Source: Paramacrobiotus metropolitanus (Eukaryota; Tardigrada; Eutardigrada; Parachela; Macrobiotidae). From it: a stretch of 64,000 nt of DNA. The notes under the pieces were generated by a model. It was not told the DNA's origin, made no database searches, and saw only the letters and a program-made list of their open reading frames with translations. This document shows positions 20,169-31,672 of this stretch, one piece after another. The DNA is taken from assembly GCF_019649055.1 (NCBI RefSeq), contig NW_026570465.1, forward strand, positions 1 to 64,000, written 5' to 3'. The translations under genes were made by a program, and so were the position numbers. The first letter of the stretch is position 1, and each line of letters begins with the position of its first letter.

Positions 20169-20439
20169 TCATACATAAGAATGCTTACAACAAGGGCACG
20201 TTGCCTCAGCAATATATTTTTGTACATATGCATCCGTACTCTTTTCACGAACATTAATACCGCTTCCGACGGGGTTGAATGTCACGTAATCAATTAGCAA
20301 TGCCTCAGGATTATTTTCGAAAAGGTATTACAAAAGAATCGAAAGCGTCTTCGTCAGCGTGATTTGCATTCCGAAAGAAGCGCCAGTAGATTACGCCATC
20401 AGATGTACGGCGACAAAGAACTTTATAGTCGAATAACAT
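20169..20439 (-). pseudogene. Small leader ORF b, frameshifted paralogue
   Basis: The ATG at 20439 gives MLFDYKVLCRR with the same N-terminal pattern as ORF c. The frame ends early near the FDSF motif, and the similarity continues in another frame to a CPCC motif and a TGA at 20169-20171. A single small indel near 20320 explains the split. It is too short for a simple ORF listing but clear from comparison with its neighbours. Confidence 0.5.
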
Positions 20440-20568
20440 TTCTTAAAATGCATAACAGAAAGGAAAGAAATACCGCGCAATAATTTTCATGAAAAGAGAA
20501 TACACGCAATAAAGACAATTAGGAAATGCAAATATTGAAATATTAAATACGGTGATCAGTGAATTATT

Positions 20569-20850
20569 CTATTCAGGAATTTGCAGCACATTGCGCATAC
20601 CACCGAACGATACCAAACGATCAACAATATCTTGAACAAGAGAATCCGTAATAGGCATTTTAAATAAGATCCCTGTATCTTCAGTATCCAGATTTTTCCA
20701 CTCGACATACAATACAGTCGAATATTGAATAAACAGATTATTGCAAAATGTCGCTAGTTCATTATTATTTTGAAAAGAATAAGTCTGCGACAATCGATGT
20801 ATATACACCTGATTATTGATTCGCTGAACAAGTGACAATTCGTATACCAT
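20569..20850 (-). CDS. Small leader ORF a (93 aa), paralogue without CPCC
   Basis: Starts at an ATG and ends in TAG. The centre, NELATFCNNLF followed by a VLYVEW strand, lines up with FADFCTAIF and VLFVHC of ORF c, so the two are probably diverged copies. It lacks the CPCC end. It is the promoter-proximal ORF, about 390 bp after the 5' LTR. Function unknown. Confidence 0.5.
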   Translation of the reverse strand: MVYELSLVQRINNQVYIHRLSQTYSFQNNNELATFCNNLFIQYSTVLYVEWKNLDTEDTGILFKMPITDSLVQDIVDRLVSFGGMRNVLQIPE

Positions 20851-21223
20851 ATTTAAATTTTAGAACGAATAATGGATTATTCACGAAAGAAATTAATGAA
20901 ATGCAAACATTTTCAACAATGGTAAAACACACACGGCCGTATTACGGCACATATGACACTACAGTGTCATGCACTGATATAATTCACGTGCACTGTCGAA
21001 CGGCTGACAACCGTCTCTAATCACTTTTCGGGTTATTAAATATAAAGACTCACGTTTCCGGTATGTTGCCGGTCCATGCTGAGGCAATGCGCAAGGGAAA
21101 TGCCAGGTGGCCAGGTAATGGCACGGCGATGCCGGAAATAACGGTCACCGGTTAACACGGCATAGGACAGGACCGAATACAAGGAAAAATAGAAAGACGA
21201 CTGTAATAACCGACAGGTATTTT

Positions 21224-21241
21224 CTCAGTCAATGAGGACCA
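21224..21241 (-). promoter_or_regulatory. Primer-binding-site candidate
   Basis: On the minus strand, two bases after the CA end of the 5' LTR, the sequence begins TGGTCCTCATTGACTGAG. A leading TGG complementary to a tRNA CCA end at this distance is diagnostic of an LTR-element PBS. The priming tRNA was not identified. Confidence 0.7.
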
Positions 21242-21243
21242 TT

Positions 21244-21619
21244 TGTTACATGAATAATTGGCAGAGCGAAATAAAAGGAAAGGTCACGGCGGTGTAAGAC
21301 CGGCCGGTTTCGTAGTCTAATATGCAGTGTTTACGGAAATATGCATTAACGGCAACGAACGAGACGGCAAATGCGAGTCAGGGATTGTTATTGAAGGAAA
21401 TCGGACTGTAATCCGAGGCGACTGTCCCAGAAAAGCACAAAAACAGCGGTATATCAGAGCAACAAGTGGAACGGTATATCAGATAACAGCATGAACGGGC
21501 ATATCGCCCTTGACAATCAGAAAGCGCATTACAGGAGAATCGGCACATACTAAGTGATTCAGGCATTGGGCAAGGGAGAAGTAGCGAGCCGAGCATCAGA
21601 ACAAAGTCTACATGTAACA
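21244..21619 (-). repeat. 5' LTR of the retrovirus-like element (376 bp)
   Basis: Direct copy of 7781-8157 with the same TGTTACATG and CATGTAACA ends. It carries the element promoter by position; I did not assign a TATA box or transcription start. Confidence 0.92.
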
Positions 21620-23452
21620 TAAATTATGAATAAAGTAAAGTATAAATTATGATAAACAAATCTGTAGGTATAGCCACTGCAGATTAACGCATGGCAGGCT
21701 ACCGTTTGGGTATTACAAACGATGTTCGAAAGTGTTTTTTCGCCTGATTCCGTCTCTGTGGTCTTCATTTTATGTCGAGCCTTCTAACCCATGCATAATA
21801 TCACTTGCCTTGAAAACATCACAGAACCTAGAAAGAGGTAAGAAATACTGGTTCAGAAAGAAATTTTTACGGCTTCCATCTAAGCACTTGACTCTTCTCA
21901 ATCAGTTAAGAATCTGAACTAGGGACACTACTGACTTTCCATGCCTTCACCGAGATGTTTTTTGTTAAAGGATCTGCAGGTTGTACTCATACTAATGATT
22001 GGTCAAGCAAGAAACTTCGCAGTCAGAATCCACGCACGAAGTAATTATGTGTTGGTGTTGCCCAGAAGCTTTCAAATGATGCAGAAGGATCGAATTAGTG
22101 GTATGGATAGGAAAAAGCACAAAAGGAAACGGTCTGTGTATTGTATAGCGTCTAACTTTGTGTTGGACTGCGTAGCTACCGAATGTTTCTGCTGGGGAGG
22201 AGAAACTTGGAAGGTTTGCCTAGATCAAAGTCAAGGCTGGTCTGATCAGCTGGACATGACACAGCCCTGCGGTATCGTGCGCGGGTATCCAGCCAGGCGG
22301 GACATCCGGCGCCCTGGGTACGGTAAATCGTAACAGCAAAGAATAACTGCTGAAAAATCCGGCCCGAAAATAGCTCAAAAGAAAAACGGCGTTTGCAAAG
22401 CCAAGTGGCCTATATCATTTTACCTGTATTCCACAAGGCTTTTGCCACAGCCTCCGGCATTCCAAAGACTGGCAGGCAGTATTCTGGCTGGTCTGAAGTG
22501 AAAAACGTGTCTGACTTAGCTTGATGAGATTTTAGTTATTGGGAAAATTTGAGTCGAAACTTTGAGTCGACTAGAAGAGGTCTTTGACCGACATAAATAA
22601 ATTCATTGTCTGCGTTTGACTTCAAAATTCCGTCGGGAAGCGGTTTTGCATATAATTGTATTGTATCCTTTGTTGCTTCAAACAGTTTTATGAGTTTACA
22701 AAAAACCTGGTACCGCTCGTACAGTCGGAATTCTTTTTCCTGGCCAAAACCACTGTAAAGCACCACATGTTTTTGGATTGTCGGATTATCTCCTTTGGCG
22801 CAGGTACGCTGATCGAGCGGAATCTCAGTGTTGTGGGTTCGAGTACCAACGCGCCGACCATTTGCATTTTGTTTTATCTAACTCATCGGAATACTTTGAT
22901 TTCGGTTTTCGTTATTATTTTCTTTGCTTGCCGTAGTCTCAGGGGTCGTATAAATCTCAGTCTCGTAGTCGACACCACTGAGTGTCGACAAATCTCATTC
23001 TCTTGATGCTAATCAAACAGATGCACTTCCGCATTGCTAAAACCCGAGACGCGCGTCTGCCAACGCAGCGTTGCTGTTGTGTTAATTGGTATCAACATTT
23101 TATTAGGCAATAGCCATAAAGATACAAGAAGTTCAAGCGCAGATACACTACGTCACAGCTGAAATTATTTGGTTATGTTTTAACGAACAAAAATGTGAGA
23201 TAATAAATCCCCCACTTCGCTTCGATTTAAAACTCCAAAATATTCCGCACTGCTGAAGTCAGTTTGCCCCACAGATGGGGGCGTCTAGGTCGAAATACAA
23301 GGGCCGTACAAACAGAAAGCCGTTAGCAATGCGCAAAAAAAATCGCCGAAGGGGGTACAGATTTCGTACAGCACGATAAGAGTCTTTTTAGATGCCTTAC
23401 ACAACCACGAATTATGTTAGGTTGTAGTTATATTTTCGCTTGGTATTCCACT
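21620..23452. other. No supported gene
   Basis: Only short frames without motifs. A GGGTTCGAGTACC word near 22836 recalls a tRNA B box, but no cloverleaf can be formed around it. Confidence 0.3.
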
Positions 23453-23752
23453 CTAGGACAATGTACAAGATATCATTGGGAATCTGGGATCACCTTTCGC
23501 GGAAAAGGTTGATACCAAAGAAAATAATTGGCCGTCAGCAGTTTCTCCACTTAAGCGCTCTGCGGCGGCTATGCAGATGCCCGGCATAACGGCGCAGAGT
23601 TGTGGGCAAATACCAGGTTTGAGCTTCTTTAGGGCGTCGGGGGATGCATGTCCGACTAGCACAGAACCGTTTACCACTGCATTTCTTTCGAAGGTTCTCA
23701 TGATACGATTTGCTTTGCAGTACGATGTCAAAATCCTCCGTTTGAAGAGCAT
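23453..23752 (-). CDS. Hypothetical protein, 99 aa
   Basis: An ATG-started frame that begins inside the 210-bp repeat copy B and runs beyond it, so the coding frame is better defined here than in copy A. It contains ASPDALKKLKPGIC, then a hydrophobic Cys-containing segment (LCAVMPGICIAAAERL), not long enough for a convincing signal or anchor. No family recognised. It may be an exon or a gene of the same DNA element as the 4-kb copy. Confidence 0.35.
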   Translation of the reverse strand: MLFKRRILTSYCKANRIMRTFERNAVVNGSVLVGHASPDALKKLKPGICPQLCAVMPGICIAAAERLSGETADGQLFSLVSTFSAKGDPRFPMISCTLS

Positions 23753-23854
23753 ACTGGCAGCAATTCAAAGTGAAATGAAGGAGGCACATTTGTTCCTTGA
23801 GATTCATAGTAGCCACCGTGCCATTCTTCTGATCCACAAAACTTAGACAAGATC
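23645..23854 (-). repeat. 210-bp repeat, copy B (inverted relative to copy A)
   Basis: Reverse-complement copy of 4025-4234 with about four substitutions in 210 bases. It supplies the first part of the 99-codon ORF. Confidence 0.9.
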
Positions 23855-25815
23855 GTAGTGCCCGATAATTCAAATTAACCTTGCATTACTGGTGTAGTAC
23901 GGTGTGGGCACTACGCCTACTGGTTGTCTTATAAACATCACAGGCTTTTCTGCGTTTGTACTGCGAATTTTTTACCACAAGGAATTTTTTAAGAAATTTT
24001 GCGGTAGTCTTGTCTTTATGACGGCGCAAGCAATATTCGGTTGGGATGCTCAGCCTCACCGCTACCCATTTTTGGCATATACACAGGGAAGAAAGCCCTC
24101 CGAGATCGACTATATTTTACCGGAACGAGGGCGCTGTGCCATCTAAATCGGGATGGTATCGCAATCGATTAAAAAATTGGCCTAGGCTAAAAAAGTCAAA
24201 CAGAAACAATCATTTCCAGGAACGTGTTACTGGCAATCCAGAATTGCCAAAAGAATTGAGACGTCTAATAGAGAGAGCTGGGAAATCGAGACGTCTAATA
24301 TCGACGACGGTGGCCAAAAACTTGGAACTGATGGACTCAGATATTCTGTAAGCGGCTATAACAGCGAATTGAGGACGAGTGCCGTATTTGGATATGTCTG
24401 TATGACGGCTCTAGTGCCACACACAGAGTAGTGTATGCTGTGGCTGCACTCGAGGGCCGCTGTGCAATATAGAATTAGGGACTTTTTCAACATTTAGGAA
24501 ACGATATTTTTGGCTTTTCTCAGTGCAGTTCGATTGTAGTCAGTTGGATAAAGCACACAATAATATATATTTGTTAAAAACAAGACGTTAATTCACTGAC
24601 ATATATTCGAAAAATATGAGTGGATCGTATAACATTATTAGCTGCAGTCAGATAAATATAACGCGCGTATCGACAAATGCTTTCCACCCGGGCATATGGC
24701 AGTGTGGGCAGGTATCAATAAAATTATCGAATCGTCAAAATGTTACAAAATAAACATACATCTCAGTATTAAGTGCAAAAACATACAAGTAGGTGCAAGT
24801 ACATATCATAAAGAACCTTAACATAGAGTAAATTTTTACCAACGGGATCGGATTGCGTAGACGCTAGGCCGTTAACCGTAAGTCTGCAAGCGGATGATCG
24901 AGGAAGGATTAATTTGCAAAACTGAAGGTGTATAATTCAATGCACATCCAAAGCAGGAAAGAAGAGCCATAGAGAGCAACACCTGATCGCAGTTGTTAAG
25001 ACAGAATTGTTAAGGCAGAATTTTAACGCCGACGTCGTATTTAATATGAACGTTATTTTTGGGTCGCTTTGCGATCTTTTGTTATTTTAGAAGAGGTAGA
25101 GTGATCCGTTCCACATCAGAGCTATTAATGGCGCTCCCAGCTTGAATAAAATCCGACCTAAACAGGTCGAGTTGACAAAGGGATATCACGGTCCGGAGTT
25201 TTTGTCGCATTTCTGGGCTTACAAGAGCGGTCTGAATGGGACTGCCGCTGGCCGCACCGACTTTTCGTCTATCTTTTAGCAGTCTCTCAACCAACGCCAA
25301 TAAATTTGTGTGTTCATGCGGTTGCAAAATGTGTTGGACGGAGCAGCCAGGAAAATTTTTGAAAAACCGGTTTAGGTTTTACCACCATAACATAGTCTTT
25401 TCTTTTGGGGAAAAAACGCACAAATCTCACAGAACTGCAGCGTCATTGGAGCCAAAACGTATTACCACAGCTTCATAATTTGGAAATCATATGGAGCTCG
25501 GGTGTCCCGTCCTTTTTCTTGAAAACCTCCAGATTTGCTTGACCCTTTTTTTACAATATTCAAATGGATATTCGTCGGTCTCACGACATAAGAAACGGAT
25601 CGCAGATTTTTATACATCATGGAACCTTAGTGTCCACAACTCCAGGAACCACTCGTTAGTGTCGAGGACGAAGCCATACCGAAGCTCACTTGGAGTCAAC
25701 TGACCCGGAAGCTCCACATTTTGTTTCAGTGAAAAAAAAGTTTCGGCGAAAAATAAATTTCCACAAAAAATTCAAGTATAACGGGAGGTAGTAAAGCTCA
25801 CTCATAGGAACCTCC
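23855..25815. other. No supported gene; expected 3' LTR of next element not found
   Basis: Contains unassigned short frames (24046-24351, 25082-25327). A 13-base word, GAGACGTCTAATA, is repeated at about 24260 and 24289. I looked here for the 3' LTR of the degraded gypsy element to the right and found no match to the sequence preceding its gag. Confidence 0.3.
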
Positions 25816-26958
25816 TCAGTTGGCCAAAGATTCGCATGTTACCGGGAAACAAGCAACTGCTCTTTCTGTTCCGCTCAGCTGATGTCCGAACGTGACCTGG
25901 TTTTTGTTGGTTTTTGTTTTGTTGACGTACACAGTAAGTTTCTCTGCTAAAAACCGCATCATTCTCTCAGCTCGGACGTTCGACTGAGGATGGTAAGCAG
26001 TCGTGAATCGATGTGTTATTCCCATAATCTTATTAATTTCTTGAATAATTTTACTTGTATAACCGGTTCCTCTGTCTGATGTAATATACTTTGGAGGACA
26101 AAACTTCCACACAATTTCATCGAATAAAAATTCAGCAATTTCATTAGCTCCTGTAGATTTTACAGGGCGTATGACAACATATCGAGAAAAATTCTCAATC
26201 GCAAGTAGCAAGTATTTGTGACCGCTGGCCGTTTCATGGAACGGGCCTACATGATCGAATGACCATGATTCGAGTAGTTCATGCTGTCGAATTTGTTGTA
26301 AATAACCCGTCGGAGCAATGTTCACGATATTTCGTTTCTGACAAGGTTCACCATTGTCAACGTAAGCTTTAACATAATTGGCTATATTTGGGAAAAAATA
26401 TCTGGTTTTCAATGTTTCCAAGGTTCTGCCATATCCAACATGTCCAGCCATTGGGCTGTCATGAATAGCGAACAACAAGTCGGCGCGTAAAGCTTTCGGA
26501 ACTACAATTAGTAGTTTATTTTGTCCGTGTACGGAACGTAATTTATACGAGGTTTGATCGACAATACGAAAGCTGTCCACCAGCTTTTGGCGGAATTTCG
26601 GTAACTTCCCGTACATAGTAGGGTTACCAAGGGCAGACATTATCTGCAAACAAAATTCATCATTCTGTTGCGCTTTGCACAACATAGCTGAATTCATCAT
26701 TTGGCCAGGTTTAAAGGAAGCAGTCGCATAGACCGGAATTTCACAGTCATGTTCATTGTCGCTTTGACAAAGGTCATGAGGGTTTCTGCTAAGCAAATCG
26801 GCGTCGGTGTGTAACCGACCTTTACGGTATTCAATTTCGTAGTCATACTGCCGAAGCAGTAGGGCCCACCTGTTCAGGCGCCCCTCAGGCTCTTTTAAGT
26901 TCATCAAAAACTTCAGCGCATTATGATCCGTAATAATTTTAAAACGTTTACCAGCCAA
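25816..26958 (-). pseudogene. pol: Integrase (with end of RNase H) of degraded gypsy element
   Basis: Begins in the C-terminal RNase H region (FKIITDHNALKFL) and passes to an integrase with an HH-C finger in which the first Cys of the usual C-x2-C is Gly (GEPC). The DDE core is preserved: D in FDHVGPF, D in TSDRGTGY, E in RAERMM. Shortly after the glutamate the frame turns into unrelated sequence and stops, so the C-terminal domain is lost or shifted. The missing zinc ligand and the truncation mark it as inactive. Confidence 0.85.
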
Positions 26959-26975
26959 ATAATGTTTAAACCGCT

Positions 26976-27239
26976 TTATAGCGTAAAAAACCGCAAAGTA
27001 CTCCTTTCAGAAGTATTGTAGATCTTCTGATGTTTGTCGAGGGCTTTGGAAGCATACGCGACAACGTGCCACCCGTCCGGGTACAGTTGTTCGAGTATAG
27101 CCCCGACTCCAACGCCGGACGCATCGGTCTTCAGCTGGACATCCAGCTGAGGATCAAACGATTTCAATACTGGACTTGTTACGAGTGCATGTTTTAATCT
27201 CTGAAACGCCATTTGTTGAGGTTTTCCCCAGGTAAACAC
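26976..27239 (-). pseudogene. pol: RNase H segment, frameshifted
   Basis: Continues the connection and RNase H region of the RT upstream in another frame. LKTDASGVGVGAILEQ holds the first catalytic Asp and VVAYASKALDKHQKIYNTSE the Glu region. The frame is lost just after, at the homopolymer-rich stretch near 26995-27005, and resumes in the integrase ORF. Confidence 0.8.
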
Positions 27240-27663
27240 GCAATTTTTTTCGTGTTAACTGAATTAATGGTTCTGCAATTGTGGAAAAATTATGTATGAA
27301 ATTTCTGTAGTATGTTAGTGATCCAATGAAGGATTTAATTTCCTTCGGGGTAGTAGGTACTGGAAATTCCTGTATAGCTGCAATTTTTGCAGGATCGGGC
27401 TTTAAGCCATCACCACTGAGAAGGTATCCCAGAAATTTTATCGATTGAAGACCAATTTCACACTTTTTTGCATTTAACTTAAATCCGGCTTTTTCGACAG
27501 CCATGAGCACTTGACTCAGAAGCTTTAGGTGCTTTTCAAATGATGCTCCACCGACGAGGACATCGTCGATGTAGCATATCACACCATTCCACTTTAGGTG
27601 TGCTAATACAATATCAATAGCGCGCTGAAAAGAGGCTGGGGCTCCGTTGAGCCCAAAAGGCAT
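27154..27663 (-). pseudogene. pol: RT palm and thumb segment after a nonsense codon
   Basis: Opens with MPFGLNGAPASFQRAI and includes the catalytic YIDD box (CYIDDVLVGG), then KFLGYLLSGDGL. It is in the same frame as the upstream pro-RT ORF and separated from it only by a TAA at 27673-27675. The frame drifts at about 27240, where RNase H begins in another phase. Confidence 0.88.
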
Positions 27664-27672
27664 TCGACAGAA

Positions 27673-29226
27673 TTAGTATTGACCGTCTGCAGTGACAAAA
27701 CTGCATTTGGCTTGGTCAGAGTCCTTGACTCTTAACTGCCAAAAACCAGAATTAAAATCAAGAGAACTGAAAAATTTGGACTTGCCAAACGAGTTAACGG
27801 CATCCTCTACACGAGGAAGGGGCCACATCGGCCGATTCGTGATCGAATTTAATGCCCGAAAATCAACACAGAAGCGTAATTTCGCTTTAGGCACCTTCTT
27901 TTTTTCCAAAACCACTGGGAATGCCCAGGGTGTGGTGGATTTTTTATTTATGCTGTCTTTAAGCATTTCCTCAACTTGTTCATGAATTACCAGCCGATGC
28001 GCAAGTGATGTTCGCCACGGGTTCCTCTTAATTGGTTTATAATTGCCCGTGTCGATTTCGTGTACTATATCAGTACACTCACCAAGTGTGCGTTCACGGG
28101 AAGGAAACACTTTTTTGTGCTTCATGAACAGCTGCTTTAGCAGCGCTTCTTCAGCTTTCGTGAGTTTTTCATTAAACTTCATTTGTGATAGTTGTTGCTC
28201 GACTTCCTTGTCTGAAGAAATGTCAGACGGGAGTACATCAACAGAGTGAATTTCTGTTTCATTTATTTCGGTTAAATCGCCATTAAAGGGCTCAACAAAT
28301 CCCAACTGAAGGAATTTCTTCAGTTTGATATTCTTTTTTGAAAAATTTGTAATCAGCAATTCAAAGGTGCCATTTTTGGCTTCCACAACGCAGTTTCCAA
28401 TTGAAACCAAATGATTGAGCATAAGGTTGTTATTAGGAGTAACCAACAACAAACCGTCGTACTTAAATGGCAGGTTCACAAGCAATTTTGTGCCCGATTT
28501 TTTATTTATTACCAAATTTGCATTTGGTTTAATAATGGATCTCTCAAAAGGAATCACATTCGGGTGGGGTACATATGTTGTTGCTGTGATAGCACCAGTT
28601 TCCACAAGGCAAGTCGGCGTAACAGACACGGCATTCGTCTCAACGTTCTCATTAATTTGATAACACATATTTACTTGAGATTCCAGGGCAGGTTGATTTA
28701 TATCAACAGCTAAATTAGTGGCATACACTTCGTTAGCTGTATGCTCTTCCAGCGATGATAACGTCTTGCACGGCCGTATACTGGACAACTGTCTCAGCTG
28801 GAAACGCGTTGCATATCCGCTTCTTGAGAAGAAAAGATCTTCGAGATCTGAGACTATCGTACTGTTTACCACAATTCGCTTTGAACTGGGTTTGTTGTCT
28901 ACGATCGTATCCGATTCGAAATAAATTCGGCCAGATTGTGGATGAATCCACATTCCAGTAGCCGTGCAAAAATCATTGCCAAGTATGAAAAATTCTGTTG
29001 CTGTATTACAGACAATATAAATTTTATGACGGAAGAAATGATTGTTCAAACAGATGTCAATATCTGTATGACACATTTGGTCATTGCGGAAGGTACTGGA
29101 GATTGTTGTGAACTGCAGCGATGCTGCGCGATCATCACACGGATTGAACTGCAAATTCAAACTGACTGCTAAGCGTTCGCTTATTAGAGAACAGCTTGCG
29201 CCCGTATCAATGAGGACGTTAGCTGT
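27673..29226 (-). pseudogene. pol: Protease and N-terminal RT segment
   Basis: The open frame starts right after a TAA at 29227-29229 and carries VLIDTGASCSLIS, the aspartic protease motif, within ten codons. The coding sense continues upstream of that TAA in the same frame (ending PTYVTARINI), so it is a nonsense mutation. The RT begins near the middle with FCVDFRALNS and SSLDFNSGFWQL (catalytic Asp), and ends at a second TAA just before the MPFGL motif. Confidence 0.88.
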
Positions 29227-29428
29227 TTAAATATTAATTCGTGCCGTAACGTATGTAGGTTTTACAACATTAGGCAAGGTCTGTGACCTTTCAATCATAT
29301 CCGTTTGGTAATTGTAACTTGTACGTACAAAACTGTCTAAAACCGTACCGATAGATTGTTGACGGTGACAGTGTCATATTTGTCCGGACGCTTATAACGA
29401 CCATACCAACCCCCGGTTCGGTAAGGTC

Positions 29429-31206
29429 TTAATCTTTTCCCGATTCTGATTGCCAGAACTCGGGATCATGCTGTTCTTTCACAAAATCATCATACGCACG
29501 CTGTACGCGTTTGCGTATGTACTCAGGACATACCGGCATAATGTCTCGTATATTACGAGCATCTACCTTTGTGCATTCTCTAAACGAGTGCTTATAATCT
29601 GTGCACAAAGGACAAAACAGTTTTCCAGACCGCAGTTTATATGACTCGAAGTTTATCTGAGAGCGTGGTATACGCCACCGGTTCACTGGCAAATCACGTC
29701 GTTCAGCACTACCACCCTGGCGGTCACGTGAACGCGGGTGACTGCTTGAACGCGGACGGGAGCGATCAAATTAATCGCTACGATCCTGACTGCGGTTTCG
29801 CCAATCGCGATCCCGGCTTACCGGGCGCGATGACCGATCACGACTGCTGGCTCTCCATGTGCGCTCGCGGCTGTTGTCACGCCAGGACCGAGTGAAACCT
29901 CGTGAACGGCTATCGCTACGGTCCCTTTTAGGTATAATGTAGTCGGCTTGGTAACCATTATAATTGCGATCTCTGTAAAAACGGTCCCGTGGACTTTTTG
30001 AATCACGTGACCGATCTCGGTAACGGAAGCGTGTCAGCTCAGTATTCTGTATCGTAATCGGCTGTGGCTCTTCTTTTGCGGCATTATCAATAAGTGCCAG
30101 CGTAACCAACTTACTGCGCATTGAATCAAAAGTCTTACAATCGCTAACCGCTAATAATTTGCGGTAGTCATTGACATGCATAAAAGCTCGAGTGAGTTCC
30201 GCAATTTTCTCCGTATCGGACATTAAAGGATTCACCTCGGCAAACAGGACTTGCAAATCATCCAAAAACTCTTCTACGTTCATTCCAATTTTAAAAAATT
30301 TTTGAGAAAGCTCCACACGTTTAGTTAAATGATAGTCCTCAGGTAGGTATCTCGCCACAAGTACTGCTTTCCAATCACTGTAGCTTTTAGCCGTATCAAC
30401 GTTGTACGTTGTTTCAAAAAATCTCCGAGGTGCTTCCTCGAGAAAACTGGGTAACATTTGCACCTTTTGTGCATCAGTCCATCCAAGAGCCAACGCAGCC
30501 CGTTCGAATTGCTTAAAAAAAGCAGTTATCGTATAATCGGTTTTGTTTCCGAATTTTTCGATAGCAAAATCTTTCACTGTAAGCTTATTTTCACGCGTAG
30601 TGGTTCCCGTGGATACATCACGTAGCGCAGTTACCAGTTCAGACATCGTTAAGTTCCGGTCAGGGTGCGCGGCTTGAAGCTCCGGCTTTTTAGCTTTTTT
30701 TGGCTTTTTGTAATTCTGCGTCAAGAATCAGCATTTTGTCTTCCATATCGGCGCATTGCCGTTGCATGTAATTATATGTATTTTCTTCCACCCGTTTGAG
30801 TGCTTTGTCAATCAGTTCACTTTGATCGCGTGATAGCGAACCCACGAGTGTATCAAATGGATTTAAAGAGTTGTCATGCGAACGAGACCTTGCTGACTCA
30901 TGGTCCTGGGATCGGTTGTCGAACCGGTTGTCCATGTGACTGATAGTCATCATTGTGCTCAGCTTCCTGACTTGTATCAATACCGATTTCGGTAGGAAAC
31001 TGTTCGACAGTTTTTTTCGAATCTGTGACAATAGGCTGTATAGCCGCACTGAGCTGCGTTTTATTAAACGCACTCGAAAATCGAATTTGCATTGCAGTAC
31101 AAATATGTTGCAGCAGCTCCTTTTTTAAGAGTTTCAGTACAGCGACGATATCGTCTGCATTTTCGCCCATTTTTTGGGTGCATGTGCCAATATCGGCAAT
31201 AAGCAA
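29429..31206 (-). pseudogene. gag: Gag of degraded gypsy element, in four frames
   Basis: Frames 31206-30898, 31073-30690, 30724-29771 and 29692-29429 hand over to each other. The third (317 aa) has a capsid-like core (FFKQFERAALALGW) and an Arg/Ser/Asp-rich C-terminal tail of RS type. The fourth carries a CCHC knuckle, CPLCTDYKHSFREC (C-x2-C-x4-H-x4-C). The join between the second and third frames falls on a run of seven A residues near 30690, where a single-base length change would explain the shift. Read together this is one gag gene with several indels. Confidence 0.7.
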
Positions 31207-31654
31207 TGCTCAAAAGAATGTGAAAATAGATTTGACACTGATTTTACAGCGTGATAAGGCTTTGCTTGGTTGTATACCAGCGGACGCGAGCGCAAACAGC
31301 GGCAATAAGTGTACTGTTGACCTTTGGACTTTCGTATAATATCGTCAGTATTGATGAAAATTATTCGCAAATTAATTCAGATATTATGCAGAAGATCATA
31401 GATTTATTTAATCCGTCAGTTAGTTTTACCTTCGCGCGCTGGAGGTGTTGGCGTAGCGGTGGGTGCAGGAACTGTTGCACGTTTCACGGGTTTCCGGTTG
31501 TTGGCCAGCAATGTTTCCTCCAGTGAAGGATTTCGCGTGCGTTTCGCTCGTCCGGTAGTTAACGGAGTTGTATCCGGTTTGGATTTAGACATTCGAAAGG
31601 TACAAACAGGATTGCAGGGAATCGGAGTGTAAAGGCTGTATGGATGGTGGCCGT

Positions 31655-31672
31655 TTCGTTACAGGAGCGCCA
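31655..31672 (-). promoter_or_regulatory. PBS candidate of degraded gypsy element
   Basis: On the minus strand TGGCGCTCCTGTAACGAA begins here, upstream of gag. TGGCGC starts are common among LTR-element PBSs. No LTR end (CA or similar) is obvious directly before it, so confidence is modest. Confidence 0.4.

Larger units (their letters stand above)
7781..21619 (-). mobile_element. Retrovirus-like Ty3/gypsy LTR element, about 13.8 kb
   Basis: Two direct LTRs (7781-8157, 21244-21619) differ only by two small indels and bound a minus-strand internal region. Reading from the right end: PBS candidate, three related small ORFs, gag, protease, pol, splice acceptor, ORF159, a Cys/His-rich ORF, two envelope-like ORFs, a 1.4-kb noncoding tail, PPT, LTR. 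The protease-RT-RNase H-integrase order is that of Ty3/gypsy (Metaviridae). It is unusually long for the family because of leader and 3' ORFs. No target-site duplication is visible (left flank gcaag, right flank taaat), so the two ends may come from recombination or the flanks may have changed. LTR near-identity indicates recent insertion, yet several frames are offset, so whether it is functional is unknown. Confidence 0.9.
25816..31672 (-). mobile_element. Degraded Ty3/gypsy element, minus strand
   Basis: Gag, protease, RT, RNase H and integrase segments follow in Ty3/gypsy order, but the frames are broken by at least two nonsense codons and several shifts. A PBS-like TGGCGC start (31667-31672 on the minus strand) precedes gag. 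No LTR pair was found on either side, so the ends are undefined. Its sequence differs clearly from the retrovirus-like element at 7.8-21.6 kb, so it is a different lineage. No envelope region is seen. Confidence 0.85.

Noticed and set aside
22801..22875. tRNA or tRNA-derived SINE head near a GGTTCGAG word
   Set aside because: A B-box-like word exists, but T-arm and acceptor pairing fail and no A box or anticodon arm fits.
24046..24351. 101-aa plus-strand ORF
   Set aside because: Starts at a non-ATG codon, has no motif, and contains a repeated 13-mer that looks like noncoding repetition.
25082..25327. Possible envelope or accessory ORF downstream of the degraded gypsy pol
   Set aside because: No membrane segment, cysteine pattern or recognisable motif; could not be tied to the element.
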